A DNA stretch of 64,000 bases from Atherix ibis (lineage: Eukaryota > Arthropoda > Insecta > Diptera > Athericidae), in NCBI GenBank assembly GCA_958298945.1, contig OY282608.1, positions 17,399,933-17,463,932 on the forward strand. The letters run 5' to 3'. The position numbers and the translations under genes were made by a program. Below are positions 20,816-32,300 of the stretch, one piece after another; position 1 is the stretch's first letter, and each line of letters starts with the position of its first letter. Under the pieces are notes generated by a model, which did not search any database, was not told the origin of the DNA, and worked only from the letters and a program-made list of their open reading frames with translations.

Positions 20816-23800
20816 GTTGGCTTGTTGGTTTGTTGGCTTGTTGGTTTGTTGGTTTGTTGGTTTGTTGGTTTGTCGGGTTGTTGGTTTGTTCGTTTGTTGG
20901 TTTGTTGGTTTGTTGGTTTGTTGGTTTGTTGGTTTGTTGGTTTGTTGGTTTGTTAGCGTGTTGGCTTGTTGGTTTTTTGGTTTGCTCGTTTGTTGGTTTG
21001 TTGGTTTGTTGGTTTGTTGGTTTGTTGGTTTGTTGGTTTGTTTGCTTGTTCGTTTGTTGGTTTGTTGGTTTGTTGGCTTGTTGGTTTGTTGGTTTGTTGG
21101 CTTATTGGTTTGTTTGTTTGTTGGTTTGTTCGTTTGTTGGTTTGTTTGTTTGTTGGTTTTTTGGCTTGTTGGTTTGTTGGTTTGTTGGTTTGTTGGTTTG
21201 TTTGCTTGTTGGTTTGTTGGTTTGTTGGTTTGTTGGTTTGTTGATTTGTTGGTTTGTTGGCTTGTTGGTTAATTGGTTTGTTGGTTTGTTGGTTTGTTGT
21301 TTTGTTGGCTTGTTGGCTTGATGGTTTGTTGGGTTGTCCGCTTGTTGGTTTGTTGATTTGTTGGTTTTTTTTTGGTTCGTTGGCTTGTTGGTTTTTTGGT
21401 TTGTTAGTTTGTTGGTTTGTTTGTTTGTTCGTTTGTTGGTTTGTTGGTTTGTTGGCTTGTTGGTTTGTTGGTTTGTTGGCTTTTTGGTTTGTTGGTTTGT
21501 TTGTTTGTTCGTTTGTTGGCTTGTTGGTTTGTTGGCTTGTTGGTTTGTTGGCTAATTGCTTTGGTGGTTTGTTGGTTTGTTGGTTTGTTGGTTTGTTGGT
21601 TTGTTGGCTTGTTGGTTTGTTGGCTTGTTGTCTTGTTGGTTTGTTGGTTTGTTGGTTTGTTGGTTTGTTGGCTTGTTGGCTTGTTGGCTTGTTGGTTTGT
21701 TGGGTTGTTGGTTTGCTGGTTTGTTGGTTTGTTGGTTTGTTGGCTTGTTGGCTTGTTGGTTTATTGGTTTGTTGATTTGTTGGTTTGTTGTTTTGTTGGC
21801 TTGTTGGCTTGTTGGTTTGTTGGTTTGTTCGTTTGTTGGTTTGTTGGTTTGTTGGTTTTTTGGTTTGTTGGCTTGTTGGTTTGTTGGTTTGTTGGTTTGT
21901 TGACTTGTTGGTTTGTTGGTTTGTTGGCATGTTGGTTTGTTGGTTTGTTGACTTGTTGGCTTATTGGTTTGTTGGCTTGTTGGTTTGTTGGCTTGTTGGC
22001 TTGTTGGTTTGTTGGTTTGTTGGTTTGTTTGTTTGTTGGTTTGTTGACTTGTTGGTTTGGTGGTTTGTTGGTTTCTTGGTTTGTTGGTTTGTTGGGTTGT
22101 TCGTTTGTTGGTTTGTTGGTTTGTTTGTTTGTTGGTTTGTTCATTTGTTGGCTTGTTGGTTTGTTGCCTTATTGGTTTGTTAGTTTGTTGGTTTGTTTGT
22201 TTGTTCGTTTGTTGGTTTGTTGGTTTGTTTGCTTGTTGGTTTGTTGGTTTGTTGGCTTATTGGTTTGTTGGTTTGTTGGTTTGTTCGTTTGTTGGTTTGT
22301 TTGTTTGTTGGTTTGTTGGCTTGTTGGTTTGTTGGTTTGTTGGTTTGTTTGTTTGTTTATTTGTTGGCTTGTTGGTTTGTTGGTTTGTTGGTTTGTTGGC
22401 TTGTTGGTTTGTTGGCTTGTTGGTTTGTTGGTTTGTTGGTTTGTTGGTTTGTCGGGTTGTTGGTTTGTTCGTGTGTTGGTTTGTTGGTTTGTTGGTTTGT
22501 TGGTTTGTTGGTTTGTTGACTTGTTGGTTTGGTGGTTTGTTGGTTTCTTGATTTGTTGGTTTGTTGGGTTGTTCGTTTGTTGGTTTGTTGACTTGTTGGT
22601 TTGGTGGTTTGTTGGTTTCTTTGTTTGTTGGTTTGTTGGGTTGTTCGTTTGTTGGTTTGTTGGTTGGTTTGTTTGTTGGTTTGTTCGTTTGTTGGCTTGT
22701 TGGTTTGTTGCCTTATTGGTTTGTTAGTTTGTTGGTTTGTTTGTTTGTTCGTTTGTTGGTTTGTTGGTTTGTTTGCTTGTTGGTTTGTTGGTTTGTTGGC
22801 TTATTGGTTTGTTGGTTTGTTGGTTTGTTCGTTTGTTGGTTTGTTTGTTTGTTGGTTTGTTGGCTTGTTGGTTTGTTGGTTTGTTGGTTTGTTGGTTTGT
22901 TGGTTTGTTGGTTTGTTGGTTTGTTGGCTTGTTGGTTTGTTGGTTTGTTGGTTTGTTGGTTTGTTGGCTTGTTGGTTTGTTGGCTTGTTGGTTTGTTGGT
23001 TTGTTGGTTTGTTAGTTTGTCGGGTTGTTGGTTTGTTCGTTTGTTGGTTTGTTGGTTTGTTGGTTTGTTGGTTTGTTGGTTTGTTAGCGTGTTGGCTTGT
23101 TGGTTTTTTGGTTTGCTCGTTTGTTGGTTTGTTGGTTTGTTGGTTTGTTGGTTTGTTTGTTTGTTCGTTTGTTGGTTTGTTGGTTTGTTGGCTTGTTGGT
23201 TTGTTGGTTTGTTGGCTTATTGGTTTGTTTGTTTGTTGGTTTGTTCGTTTGTTGGTTTGTTTGTTTGTTGGTTTTTTGGCTTGTTGGTTTGTTGGTTTGT
23301 TGGTTTGTTGGTTTGTTTGCTTGTTGGTTTGTTGGTTTGTTGGTTTGTTGGTTTGTTGATTTGTTGGCTTGTTGGCTTGTTGGTTAATTGGTTTGTTGGT
23401 TTGTTGGTTTGTTGTTTTGTTGGCTTGTTGGCTTGATGGTTTGTTGGTTTGTCCGCTTGTTGGTTTGTTGATTTGTTGGTTTTTTTGGTTTTTTGGCTTG
23501 TTGGTTTGTTGGTTTGTTCGTTTGTTGGTTTGTTGGTTTGTTCGTTTGTTGGTTTTTTGGTTTGTTGGTTTGTTGGTTTGTTGGCATGTTGGTTTGTTGG
23601 CTTGTTGGCTTATTGGTTTGTTGGCTTTTTGGTTTGTTGGTTTTTGGTTTATTGGTTTGTTGGTTTGTTGGTTTGTTGGTTTGTTGGTTTGTTGGTTTGT
23701 TGGTTTGTTGGTTTGTTGGTTTGTTGGTTTGTTGGTTTGTTGGTTTGTTGGTTTGTTGGTTTGTTGGTTTGTTGGTTTGTTGGTTTGTTGGTTTGTTGGT

Positions 23801-23827
23801 TTGTTGGTTTGTTGGTTTGTTGGTTTG

Positions 23828-26800
23828 TTCGTTTGTTCGTTTGTTCGTTTGTTCGTTTGTTCGTTTGTTCGTTTGTTCGTTTGTTCGTTTGTTAGTTTGT
23901 TGGTTTGTTCGTTTGTTGGTTTGTTGGTTTGTTGGTTTGTTGGTTTGTTTTTTTGTTGGTTTGTTGGTTTGTTGGTTTGTTGGCTTGTTGGTTTGTTGGC
24001 TTGTTGGTTTGTTGGTTTGTTGGTTTGTTCATTTGTTGGCTTGTTCGGTTGTTGGCTTGTAGGTTTGTCGGCTAGTTGGTTTGTTGGTTTGTTGGTTTGT
24101 TGGTTTGTTGGTTTGTTGGTTTGTTCGTTTGTTGGTTTGTTGGTTTGTTGGTTTTTTGGTTTGTTGGTTTGTTGGTTTGTTGGTTTGTTGGCTTTTTTGT
24201 TTGTTGGCTTGTTGGTTTGATGGTTTGTTGGTTTGTTCGTTTGTTGGTTTGTTGGTTTGTTGGTTTGTTGGTTTGTTGGTTTGTTGGTTTGTTGGCTTGT
24301 TGGTTTGTTGGTTTGTTCGTTTGTTGGTTTGTTGGTTTGTGGTTTTTGGTTTGTTGGCTTGTTGGTTTGTTGGTTTGTTGGTTTGTTGGCTTGTTTGTTT
24401 GTTGGCTTGTTGGCTTGATGGTTTGTTGGTTTGTTCGTTTGTTGGTTTGTTGGTTTGTTGGTTTGTTGGTTTGTTGGTTTGTTGGTTTGTTGGTTTGTTG
24501 GCTTGTTGGTTTGTTGGTTTGTTCGTTTGTTGGTTTGTTGGTTTGTTGGTTTTTTGGTTTGTTGGCTTGTTGGTTTGTTGGTTTGTTGGTTTGTTGGCTT
24601 GTTGGCTTGTTGGCTAAATGGTTTGTTGGCTTGTTGGTTTGATGGCTTGTTGGCTTGTCGGTTTGTTGGTTTATTGGTTTGTTCGTTTGTTGGTATGTTC
24701 GTTTGTTGGTTTGTTTGTTTATTGGCTTGTTGGTTTGTTGGTTTGTTGGTTTGGTGGTTTGTTGGTTTGTTGGTTTGTTGGTGTGTTGGTTTGTTGGTTT
24801 GTTGGTTTGTTGGTTTGTTGGTTTATTGAATTGTTGGTTTGGTGGTTTGTTGGTTTCTTGGTTTGTTGGTTTGTTGGTTTATTCGTTTGTTGGTTTGTTG
24901 GTTTGTTGGATTGTTGGTTTGTTCATTTGTTGGCTTGTTGGTTTGTTGGCTTGTTCGCTTGTTGGTTTGTTGGCTTGTTGGCTTGTTGGTTTGTTGGTTT
25001 GTTGGTTTGTTGGTTTGTTGGTTAGTTGGCTTGTTGGCTTGTTGGTTTGTTGGTTTGTTGGTTTGTTGGTTTGCTCGTTTGCTGGTTTGTTGGTTTTTTG
25101 GTTTGTTGGTTTGTTGGTTTTTTTTTTTTTTGGTTTGTTCGTTTGTTGGTTTGTTGGTTTGTTGGTTTGTTGGTTTGTTTGTTTGTTGGTTTGTTGGTTT
25201 GTTGGTTTGTTGGCTTGTTGGCTTGTTGGTTTGGTGATTTGTTGGTTTGTTTGTTTGTTGGTTTGTTCGTTTGTTGGTTTAGTGGTTTGTTGGTTTGTTG
25301 GTTTGTTGGTTTGTGGTTTGTTGGTTTGTTGGTTTGTTGGTTTGTTGGTTTGTTGGTTTGTTGGTTTGTTGGTTTGTTGGTTTGTTGGTTTGTTCGTTTG
25401 TTGGTTTGTTCGTTTGTTGGTTTGTTGGTTTCTTGGTTTGTTGGTTTGTTGGTTTGTTGGTTTGTTCGTTTGTTGGATTGTTTGTTTGTTGGTTTGTTGG
25501 TTTGTTGGTTTGTCGGGTTGTTGGTTTGTTCGTTTGTTGGTTTGTTGGTTTGTTGGTTTGTTGGTTTGTTGGTTTGTTGGTTTGTTGGTTTGTTAGCGTG
25601 TTGGCTTGTTGGTTTTTTGGTTTGCTCGTTTGTTGGTTTGTTGGTTTGTTGGTTTGTTGGTTTGTTGGTTTGTTGGTTTGTTTGTTTGTTCGTTTGTTGG
25701 TTTGTTGGTTTGTTGGCTTGTTGGTTTGTTGGTTTGTTGGCTTATTGGTTTGTTTGTTTGTTGGTTTGTTCGTTTGTTGGTTTGTTTGTTTGTTGGTTTT
25801 TTGGCTTGTTGGTTTGTTGGTTTGTTGGTTTGTTGGTTTGTTTGCTTGTTGGTTTGTTGGTTTGTTGGTTTGTTGGTTTGTTGATTTGTTGGCTTGTTGT
25901 CTTGTTGGTTAATTGGTTTGTTGGTTTGTTGGTTTGTTGTTTTGTTGGCTTGTTGGCTTGATGGTTTGTTGGTTTGTCCGCTTGTTGGTTTGTTGATTTG
26001 TTGGTTTTTTTGGTTTGTTGGCTTGTTGGTTTGTTGGTTTGTTCGTTTGTTGGTTTGTTGGTTTGTTCGTTTGTTGGTTTTTTGGTTTGTTGGTTTGTTG
26101 GTTTGTTGGCATGTTGGTTTGTTGGCTTGTTGGCTTATTGGTTTGTTGGCTTTTTGGTTTGTTGGTTTTTGGTTTATTGGTTTGTTGGTTTGTTGGTTTG
26201 TTGGTTTGTTGGTTTGTTGGTTTGTTGGTTTGTTAGTTTGTTGGTTTGTTGGTTTGTTGGTTTGTTGGTTTGTTGGTTTGTTGGTTTGTTGGTTTGTTGG
26301 TTTGTTGGTTTGTTGGTTTGTTGGTTTGTTGGTTTGTTGGTTTGTTGGTTTGTTGGTTTGTTGGTTTGTTCGTTTGTTCGTTTGTTCGTTTGTTCGTTTG
26401 TTCGTTTGTTCGTTTGTTCGTTTGTTCGTTTGTTCGTTTGTTAGTTTGTTGGTTTGTTCGTTTGTTGGTTTGTTGGTTTGTTGGTTTGTTGGTTTGTTTT
26501 TTTGTTGGTTTGTTGGTTTGTTGGTTTGTTGGCTTGTTGGTTTGTTGGTTTGTTGGTTTGTTGGTTTGTTTGTTTGTTGGCTTGTTCGTTTGTCGGCTTG
26601 TAGGTTTGTCGGCTAGTTGGTTTGTTGGTTTGTTGGTTTGTTGGTTTGTTGGTTTGTTGGTTTGTTGGCTTGTTGGTTTGTTGGCTTGTTGGCTTGTTGG
26701 CTTGTTGGTTTGTTCGTTTGTTGGTTTGTTGGTTTATTAGTTTGTTGGTTTGTTGGTTTGTTTGCTTGTTGGTTTGTTGGTTTGTTGGTTTGTTGTTTTG

Positions 26801-29614
26801 TTGGTTTGTTGGCTTGTTGGGTTGTTGGTTTGTTGGTTTGTTCGTTTGTTGGTTTGTTGATTTGTTGGTTTTTTGGTTTGTTGGCTTGTTGGTTTGTTGG
26901 TGTGTTGGTTTGTTGGTTTGTTGGTTTGTTGGTTTTTTGGCTTGTTGGTCTGTTGGTTTGTTGGTTTGATGGTTTGTTGGCTTGTTGGCTTGTTGGTTTA
27001 TTGGTTTGTTGGTTTGCTGGTTTGTTGTTTTGTTGGTTTGTTGGCTTGTTGGTTTGCTGGTTTGTTCGTTTGTTGGTTTGTTGGTTTGTTGGTTTTTTGG
27101 TTTGTTGGCTTGTTGGTTTGTTGGTTTGTTGGTTTGTTGGTTTGTTGGTTTGTTGGTTTGTTGGTTTGTTGGTTTTTTGGTTTGTTGGTTTGTTGGCATG
27201 TTGGTTTGTTGGCTTGTTGACTTGTTGGCTTATTGGTTTGTTGGCTTGTTGGTTTGTTGGTTTGTTGGTTTATTGGTTTGTTGGTTTGTTGGTTTGTTGG
27301 TTTGTTGGTTTATTGGTTTGTTGGTTTGTTGGTTTGTTGGTTTGTTGGTTTGTTGGTTTGTTGGTTTGTTGGTTTGTTCGTTTGTTCGTTTGTTCGTTAG
27401 TTCGTTTGTTTGTTTGTTGGTTTGTTGGTTTGTTCGTTTGTTGGTTTGTTGGTTTGTTGGTTTGTTTTTTTGTTGGTTTGTTGATTTGTTGGTTTGTTGG
27501 CTTGTTGGTTTGTTGGTTTGTTGGTTTGTTCGTTTGTTGGCTTGTTCGTTTGTTGGCTTGTAGGTTTGTCGGCTAGTTGGTTTGTTGGTTTGTTGGTTTG
27601 TTGGTTTGTTGGTTTGTTGGTTTGTTGGTTTGTTGGTTTGTTGGTTTGTTGGCTTGTTGGTTTGTTCGTTTGTTGGTTTGTTGGTTTGTTGGTTTTTTGG
27701 TTTGTTGGTTTGTTGGTTTGTTGGTTTGTTGGCTTGTTTGTTTGTTGGCTTGTTGGCTTGATGGTTTGTTGGTTTGTTCGTTTGTTGGTTTGTTGGTTTG
27801 TTGGTTTGTTGGTTTGTTGGTTTGTTGGTTTGTTGGCTTGTTGGTTTGTTGGTTTGTTCGTTTGTTGGTTTGTTGGTTTGTTGGTTTGTTGGTGTGTTGG
27901 TTTGTTGGTTTGTTGGTTTGTTGGTTTGTTGGTTTATTGAATTGTTGGTTTGGTGGTTTGTTGGTTTCTTGGTTTGTTGGTTTGTTGGTTTATTCGTTTG
28001 TTGGTTTGTTGGTTTGTTGGATTGTTGGTTTGTTCATTTGTTGGCTTGTTGGTTTGTTGGCTTGTTCGCTTGTTGGTTTGTTGGCTTGTTGGCTTGTTGG
28101 TTTGTTGGTTTGTTGGTTTGTTGGTTTGTTGGTTTGTTGGTTAGTTGGCTGGTTGGCTTGTTGGTTTGTTGGTTTGTTGGTTTGTTGGTTTGCTCGTTTG
28201 CTGGTTTGTTGGTTTTTTGGTTTGTTGGTTTGTTGGTTTTTTTTTTTTGGTTTGTTCGTTTGTTGGTTTGTTGGTTTGTTGGTTTGTTGGTTTGTTGGTT
28301 TGTTTGTTTGTTGGTTTGTTGGTTTGTTGGTTTGTTGGCTTGTTGGCTTGTTGGTTTGGTGATTTGTTGGTTTGTTTGTTTGTTGGTTTGTTCGTTTGTT
28401 GGTTTAGTGGTTTGTTGGTTTGTTGGTTTGTTGGTTCGTTGGTTTGTTGGTTTGTTGGTTTGTTGGTTTGTTGGTTTGTTGGTTTGTTGGTTTGTTGGTT
28501 TGTTGGTTTGTTGGTTTGTTGGTTTGTTCGTTTGTTGGTTTGTTCGTTTGTTGGTTTGTTGGTTTCTTGGTTTGTTGGTTTGTTGGTTTGTTGGTTTGTT
28601 CGTTTGTTGGATTGTTTGTTTGTTGGTTTGTTGGTTTGTTGGTTTGTCGGGTTGTTGGTTTGTTCGTGTGTTGGTTTGTTGGTTTGTTGGTTTGTTGGTT
28701 TGTTGGTTTGTTGGTTTGTTAGCGTGTTGGCTTGTTGGTTTTTTGGTTTGCTCGTTTGTTGGTTTGTTGGTTTGTTGGTTTGTTGGTTTGTTGGTTTGTT
28801 GGTTTGTTTGTTTGTTCGTTTGTTGGTTTGTTGGTTTGTTGGCTTGTTGGTTTGTTGGTTTGTTGGCTTATTGGTTTGTTTGTTTGTTGGTTTGTTCGTT
28901 TGTTGGTTTGTTTGTTTGTTGGTTTTTTGGCTTGTTGGTTTGTTGGTTTGTTGGTTTGTTGGTTTGTTTGCTTGTTGGTTTGTTGGTTTGTTGGTTTGTT
29001 GGTTTGTTGATTTGTTGGCTTGTTGTCTTGTTGGTTAATTGGTTTGTTGGTTTGTTGGTTTGTTGTTTTGTTGGCTTGTTGGCTTGATGGTTTGTTGGTT
29101 TGTCCGCTTGTTGGTTTGTTGATTTGTTGGTTTTTTTGGTTTGTTGGCTTGTTGGTTTGTTGGTTTGTTCGTTTGTTGGTTTGTTGGTTTGTTCGTTTGT
29201 TGGTTTTTTGGTTTGTTGGTTTGTTGGTTTGTTGGCATGTTGGTTTGTTGGCTTGTTGGCTTATTGGTTTGTTGGCTTTTTGGTTTGTTGGTTTTTGGTT
29301 TATTGGTTTGTTGGTTTGTTGGTTTGTTGGTTTGTTGGTTTGTTGGTTTGTTGGTTTGTTGGTTTGTTGGTTTGTTGGTTTGTTGGTTTGTTGGTTTGTT
29401 GGTTTGTTGGTTTGTTGGTTTGTTGGTTTGTTGGTTTGTTGGTTTGTTGGTTTGTTGGTTTGTTGGTTTGTTGGTTTGTTGGTTTGTTGGTTTGTTGGTT
29501 TGTTGGTTTGTTGGTTTGTTGGTTTGTTCGTTTGTTCGTTTGTTCGTTTGTTCGTTTGTTCGTTTGTTCGTTTGTTCGTTTGTTCGTTTGTTCGTTTGTT
29601 CGTTTGTTCGTTTG
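23828..29614 (+). repeat. Expanding runs of the variant unit TTCGTTTG
   Basis: The single-base variant TTCGTTTG occurs as pure tandem runs of 8 copies (23828-23891), 9 copies (26369-26440) and 11 copies (29527-29614), each ended by the same TTAGTTTG unit. Shorter related runs of 3-5 are seen near 27378, 38111, 40292, 44222, 46499 and 62620. The graded lengths in matching contexts point to unit-by-unit growth layered on segmental duplication. Confidence 0.85.
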
Positions 29615-32300
29615 TTAGTTTGTTGGTTTGTTCGTTTGTTGGTTTGTTGGTTTGTTGGTTTGTTGGTTTGGTTTTTTGTTGGTTTGTTGGTTTGTTGGTT
29701 TGTTGGCTTGTTGGTTTGTTGGTTTGTTGGTTTGTTGGTTTGTTTGTTTGTTGGCTTGTTCGTTTGTCGGCTGGTAGGTTTGTCGGCTAGTTGGTTTGTT
29801 GGTTTGTTGGTTTGTTGGTTTGTTGGTTTGTTGGTTTGTTGGCTTGTTGGTTTGTTGGCTTGTTGGCCTGTTGGCTTGTTGGTTTGTTCGTTTGTTGGTT
29901 TGTTGGTTTATTAGTTTGTTGGATTGTTGGTTTGTTTGCTTGTTGGTTTGTTGGTTTGTTGGTTTGTTGTTTTGTTGGTTTGTTGGCTTGTTGGGTTGTT
30001 GGTTTGTTGGTTTGTTCGTTTGTTGGTTTGTTGATTTGTTGGTTTTTTGGTTTGTTGGCTTGTTGGTTTGTTGGTGTGTTGGTTTGTTGGTTTGTTGGTT
30101 TGTTGGTTTTTTGGCTTGTTGGTCTGTTGGTTTGTTGGTTTGATGGTTTGTTGGCTTGTTGGCTTGTTGGTTTATTGGTTTGTTGGTTTGCTGGTTTGTT
30201 GTTTTGTTGGCTTGTTGGTTTGCTGGTTTGTTCGTTTGTTGGTTTGTTGGTTTGTTGGTTTTTTGGTTTGTTGGCTTGTTGGTTTGTTGGTTTGTTGGTT
30301 TGTTGGTTTGTTGGTTTGTTGGTTTGTTGGTTTGTTGGTTTTTTGGTTTGTTGGTTTGTTGGCATGTTGGCATGTTGGTTTGTTGGCTTGTTGACTTGTT
30401 GGCTTATTGGTTTGTTGGCTTGTTGGTTTGTTGGTTTGTTGGTTTATTGGTTTGTTGGTTTGTTGGTTTGTTGGTTTGTTGGTTTATTGGTTTGTTGGTT
30501 TGTTGGTTTGTTGGTTTGTTGGTTTGTTGGTTTGTTGGTTTGTTGGTTTGTTCGTTTGTTCGTTTGTTCGTTAGTTCGTTTGTTTGTTTGTTGGTTTGTT
30601 GGTTTGTTCGTTTGTTGGTTTGTTGGTTTGTTGGTTTGTTTTTTTGTTGGTTTGTTGATTTGTTGGTTTGTTGGCTTGTTGGTTTGTTGGTTTGTTGGTT
30701 TGTTCGTTTGTTGGCTTGTTCGTTTGTTGGCTTGTAGGTTTGTCGGCTAGTTGGTTTGTTGGTTTGTTGGTTTGTTGGTTTGTTGGTTTGTTGGTTTGTT
30801 GGCTTGTTGGTTTGTTCGTTTGTTGGTTTGTTGGTTTGTTGGTTTTTTGGTTTGTTGGTTTGTTGGTTTGTTGGTTTGTTAGCTTGTTTGTTTGTTGGCT
30901 TGTTGGCTTGATGGTTTGTTGGTTTGTTCGTTTGTTGGTTTGTTGGTTTGTTGGTTTGTTGGTTTGTTGGTTTGTTGGTTTGTTGGCTTGTTGGTTTGTT
31001 GGTTTGTTCGTTTGTTGGTTTGTTGGTTTGTTGGTTTTTTGGTTTGTTGGCTTGTTGGTTTGTTGGTTTGTTGGTTTGTTGGCTTGTTTGTTTGTTGGCT
31101 TGTTGGCTTGATGGTTTGTTGGTTTGTTCGTTTGTTGGTTTGTTGGTTTGTTGGTTTGTTGGTTTGTTGGTTTGTTGGTTTGTTGGCTTGTTGGTTTGTT
31201 GGTTTGTTCGTTTGTTGGTTTGTTGGTTTGTTGGTTTTTTGGTTTGTTGGCTTGTTGGTTTGTTGGTTTGTTGGTTTGTTGGCTTGTTCGCTTGTTGGCT
31301 AAATGGTTTGTTGGCTTGTTGGTTTGATGGCTTGTTGGCTTGTCGCTTTGTTGGTTTATTGGTTTGTTCGTTTGTTGGTATGTTCGTTTGTTGGTTTGTT
31401 TGTTTATTGGCTTGTTGGTTTGTTGGTTTGTTGGTTTGGTGGTTTGTTGGTTTGTTGGTTTGTTGGTGTGTTGGTTTGTTGGTTTGTTGGTTTGTTGGTT
31501 TGTTGGTTTATTGAATTGTTGGTTTGGTGGTTTGTTGGTTTCTTGGTTTGTTGGTTTGTTGGTTTATTCGTTTGTTGGTTTGTTGGTTTGTTGGATTGTT
31601 GGTTTGTTCATTTGTTGGCTTGTTGGTTTGTTGGCTTGTTCGCTTGTTGGTTTGTTGGCTTGTTGGCTTGTTGGTTTGTTGGTTTGTTGGTTTGTTGGTT
31701 TGTTGGTTTGTTGGTTAGTTGGCTTGTTGGCTTGTTTGTTTGTTGGTTTGTTGGCTTGTTGGTTTGTTGGTTTTTTGGTTTGTTCGTTTGTTGGTTTGTT
31801 GGTTTGCTCGTTTGCTGGTTTGTTGGTTTTTTGGTTTGTTGGTTTGTTGGTTTTTTTTTTTTGGTTTGTTCGTTTGTTGGTTTGTTGGTTTGTTGGTTTG
31901 TTGGTTTGTTGGTTTGTTTGTTTGTTGGTTTGTTGGTTTGTTGGTTTGTTGGCTTGTTGGCTTGTTGGTTTGGTGATTTGTTGGTTTGTTTGTTTGTTGG
32001 TTTGTTCGTTTGTTGGTTTATAGGTTTGTTGGTTTGTTGGTTTGTTGGTTTGTTGGTTTGTTGGTTTGTTGGTTTGTTGGTTTGTTGGCTTGTTGGTTTG
32101 TTGGTTTGTTGGTTTGTTGGTTTGTTGGTTTGTTGGTTTGTTCGTTTGTTGGTTTGTTCGTTTGTTGGATTGTTAGTTTCTTGGTTTGTTGGTTTGTTGG
32201 TTTGTTGGTTTGTTCGTTTGTTGGATTGTTTGTTTGTTGGTTTGTTGGCTTGTTGGTTTGTTGGTTTGTTGGTTTGTTGGTTTGTTGGTTTGTTGGTTTG
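24839..32300. repeat. Higher-order repeat of about 3.1-3.6 kb, two full copies and part of a third
   Basis: Landmarks recur in the same order: a TTTGGTGG...TTTATTCG run at about 24839, 27950 and 31524; a poly-T tract at 25118, 28237 and 31851; a GTTAGCGTGTTGG variant at about 25594 and 28720; and a run of TTCGTTTG units at 26369 and 29527. The offset grows stepwise (3111, 3119, 3126, 3158, 3174 bp) as 8-bp units are gained within blocks, then falls to 3150. Copy 2 carries about 420 bp more than copy 1 before the next landmark. Edges are approximate. Confidence 0.75.

Noticed and set aside
21360..21375. The T9 run near 21364 as a seventh poly-T landmark
   Set aside because: It is shorter and followed by GGTTCGTTGGC rather than the conserved GGTTTGTTCG flank.
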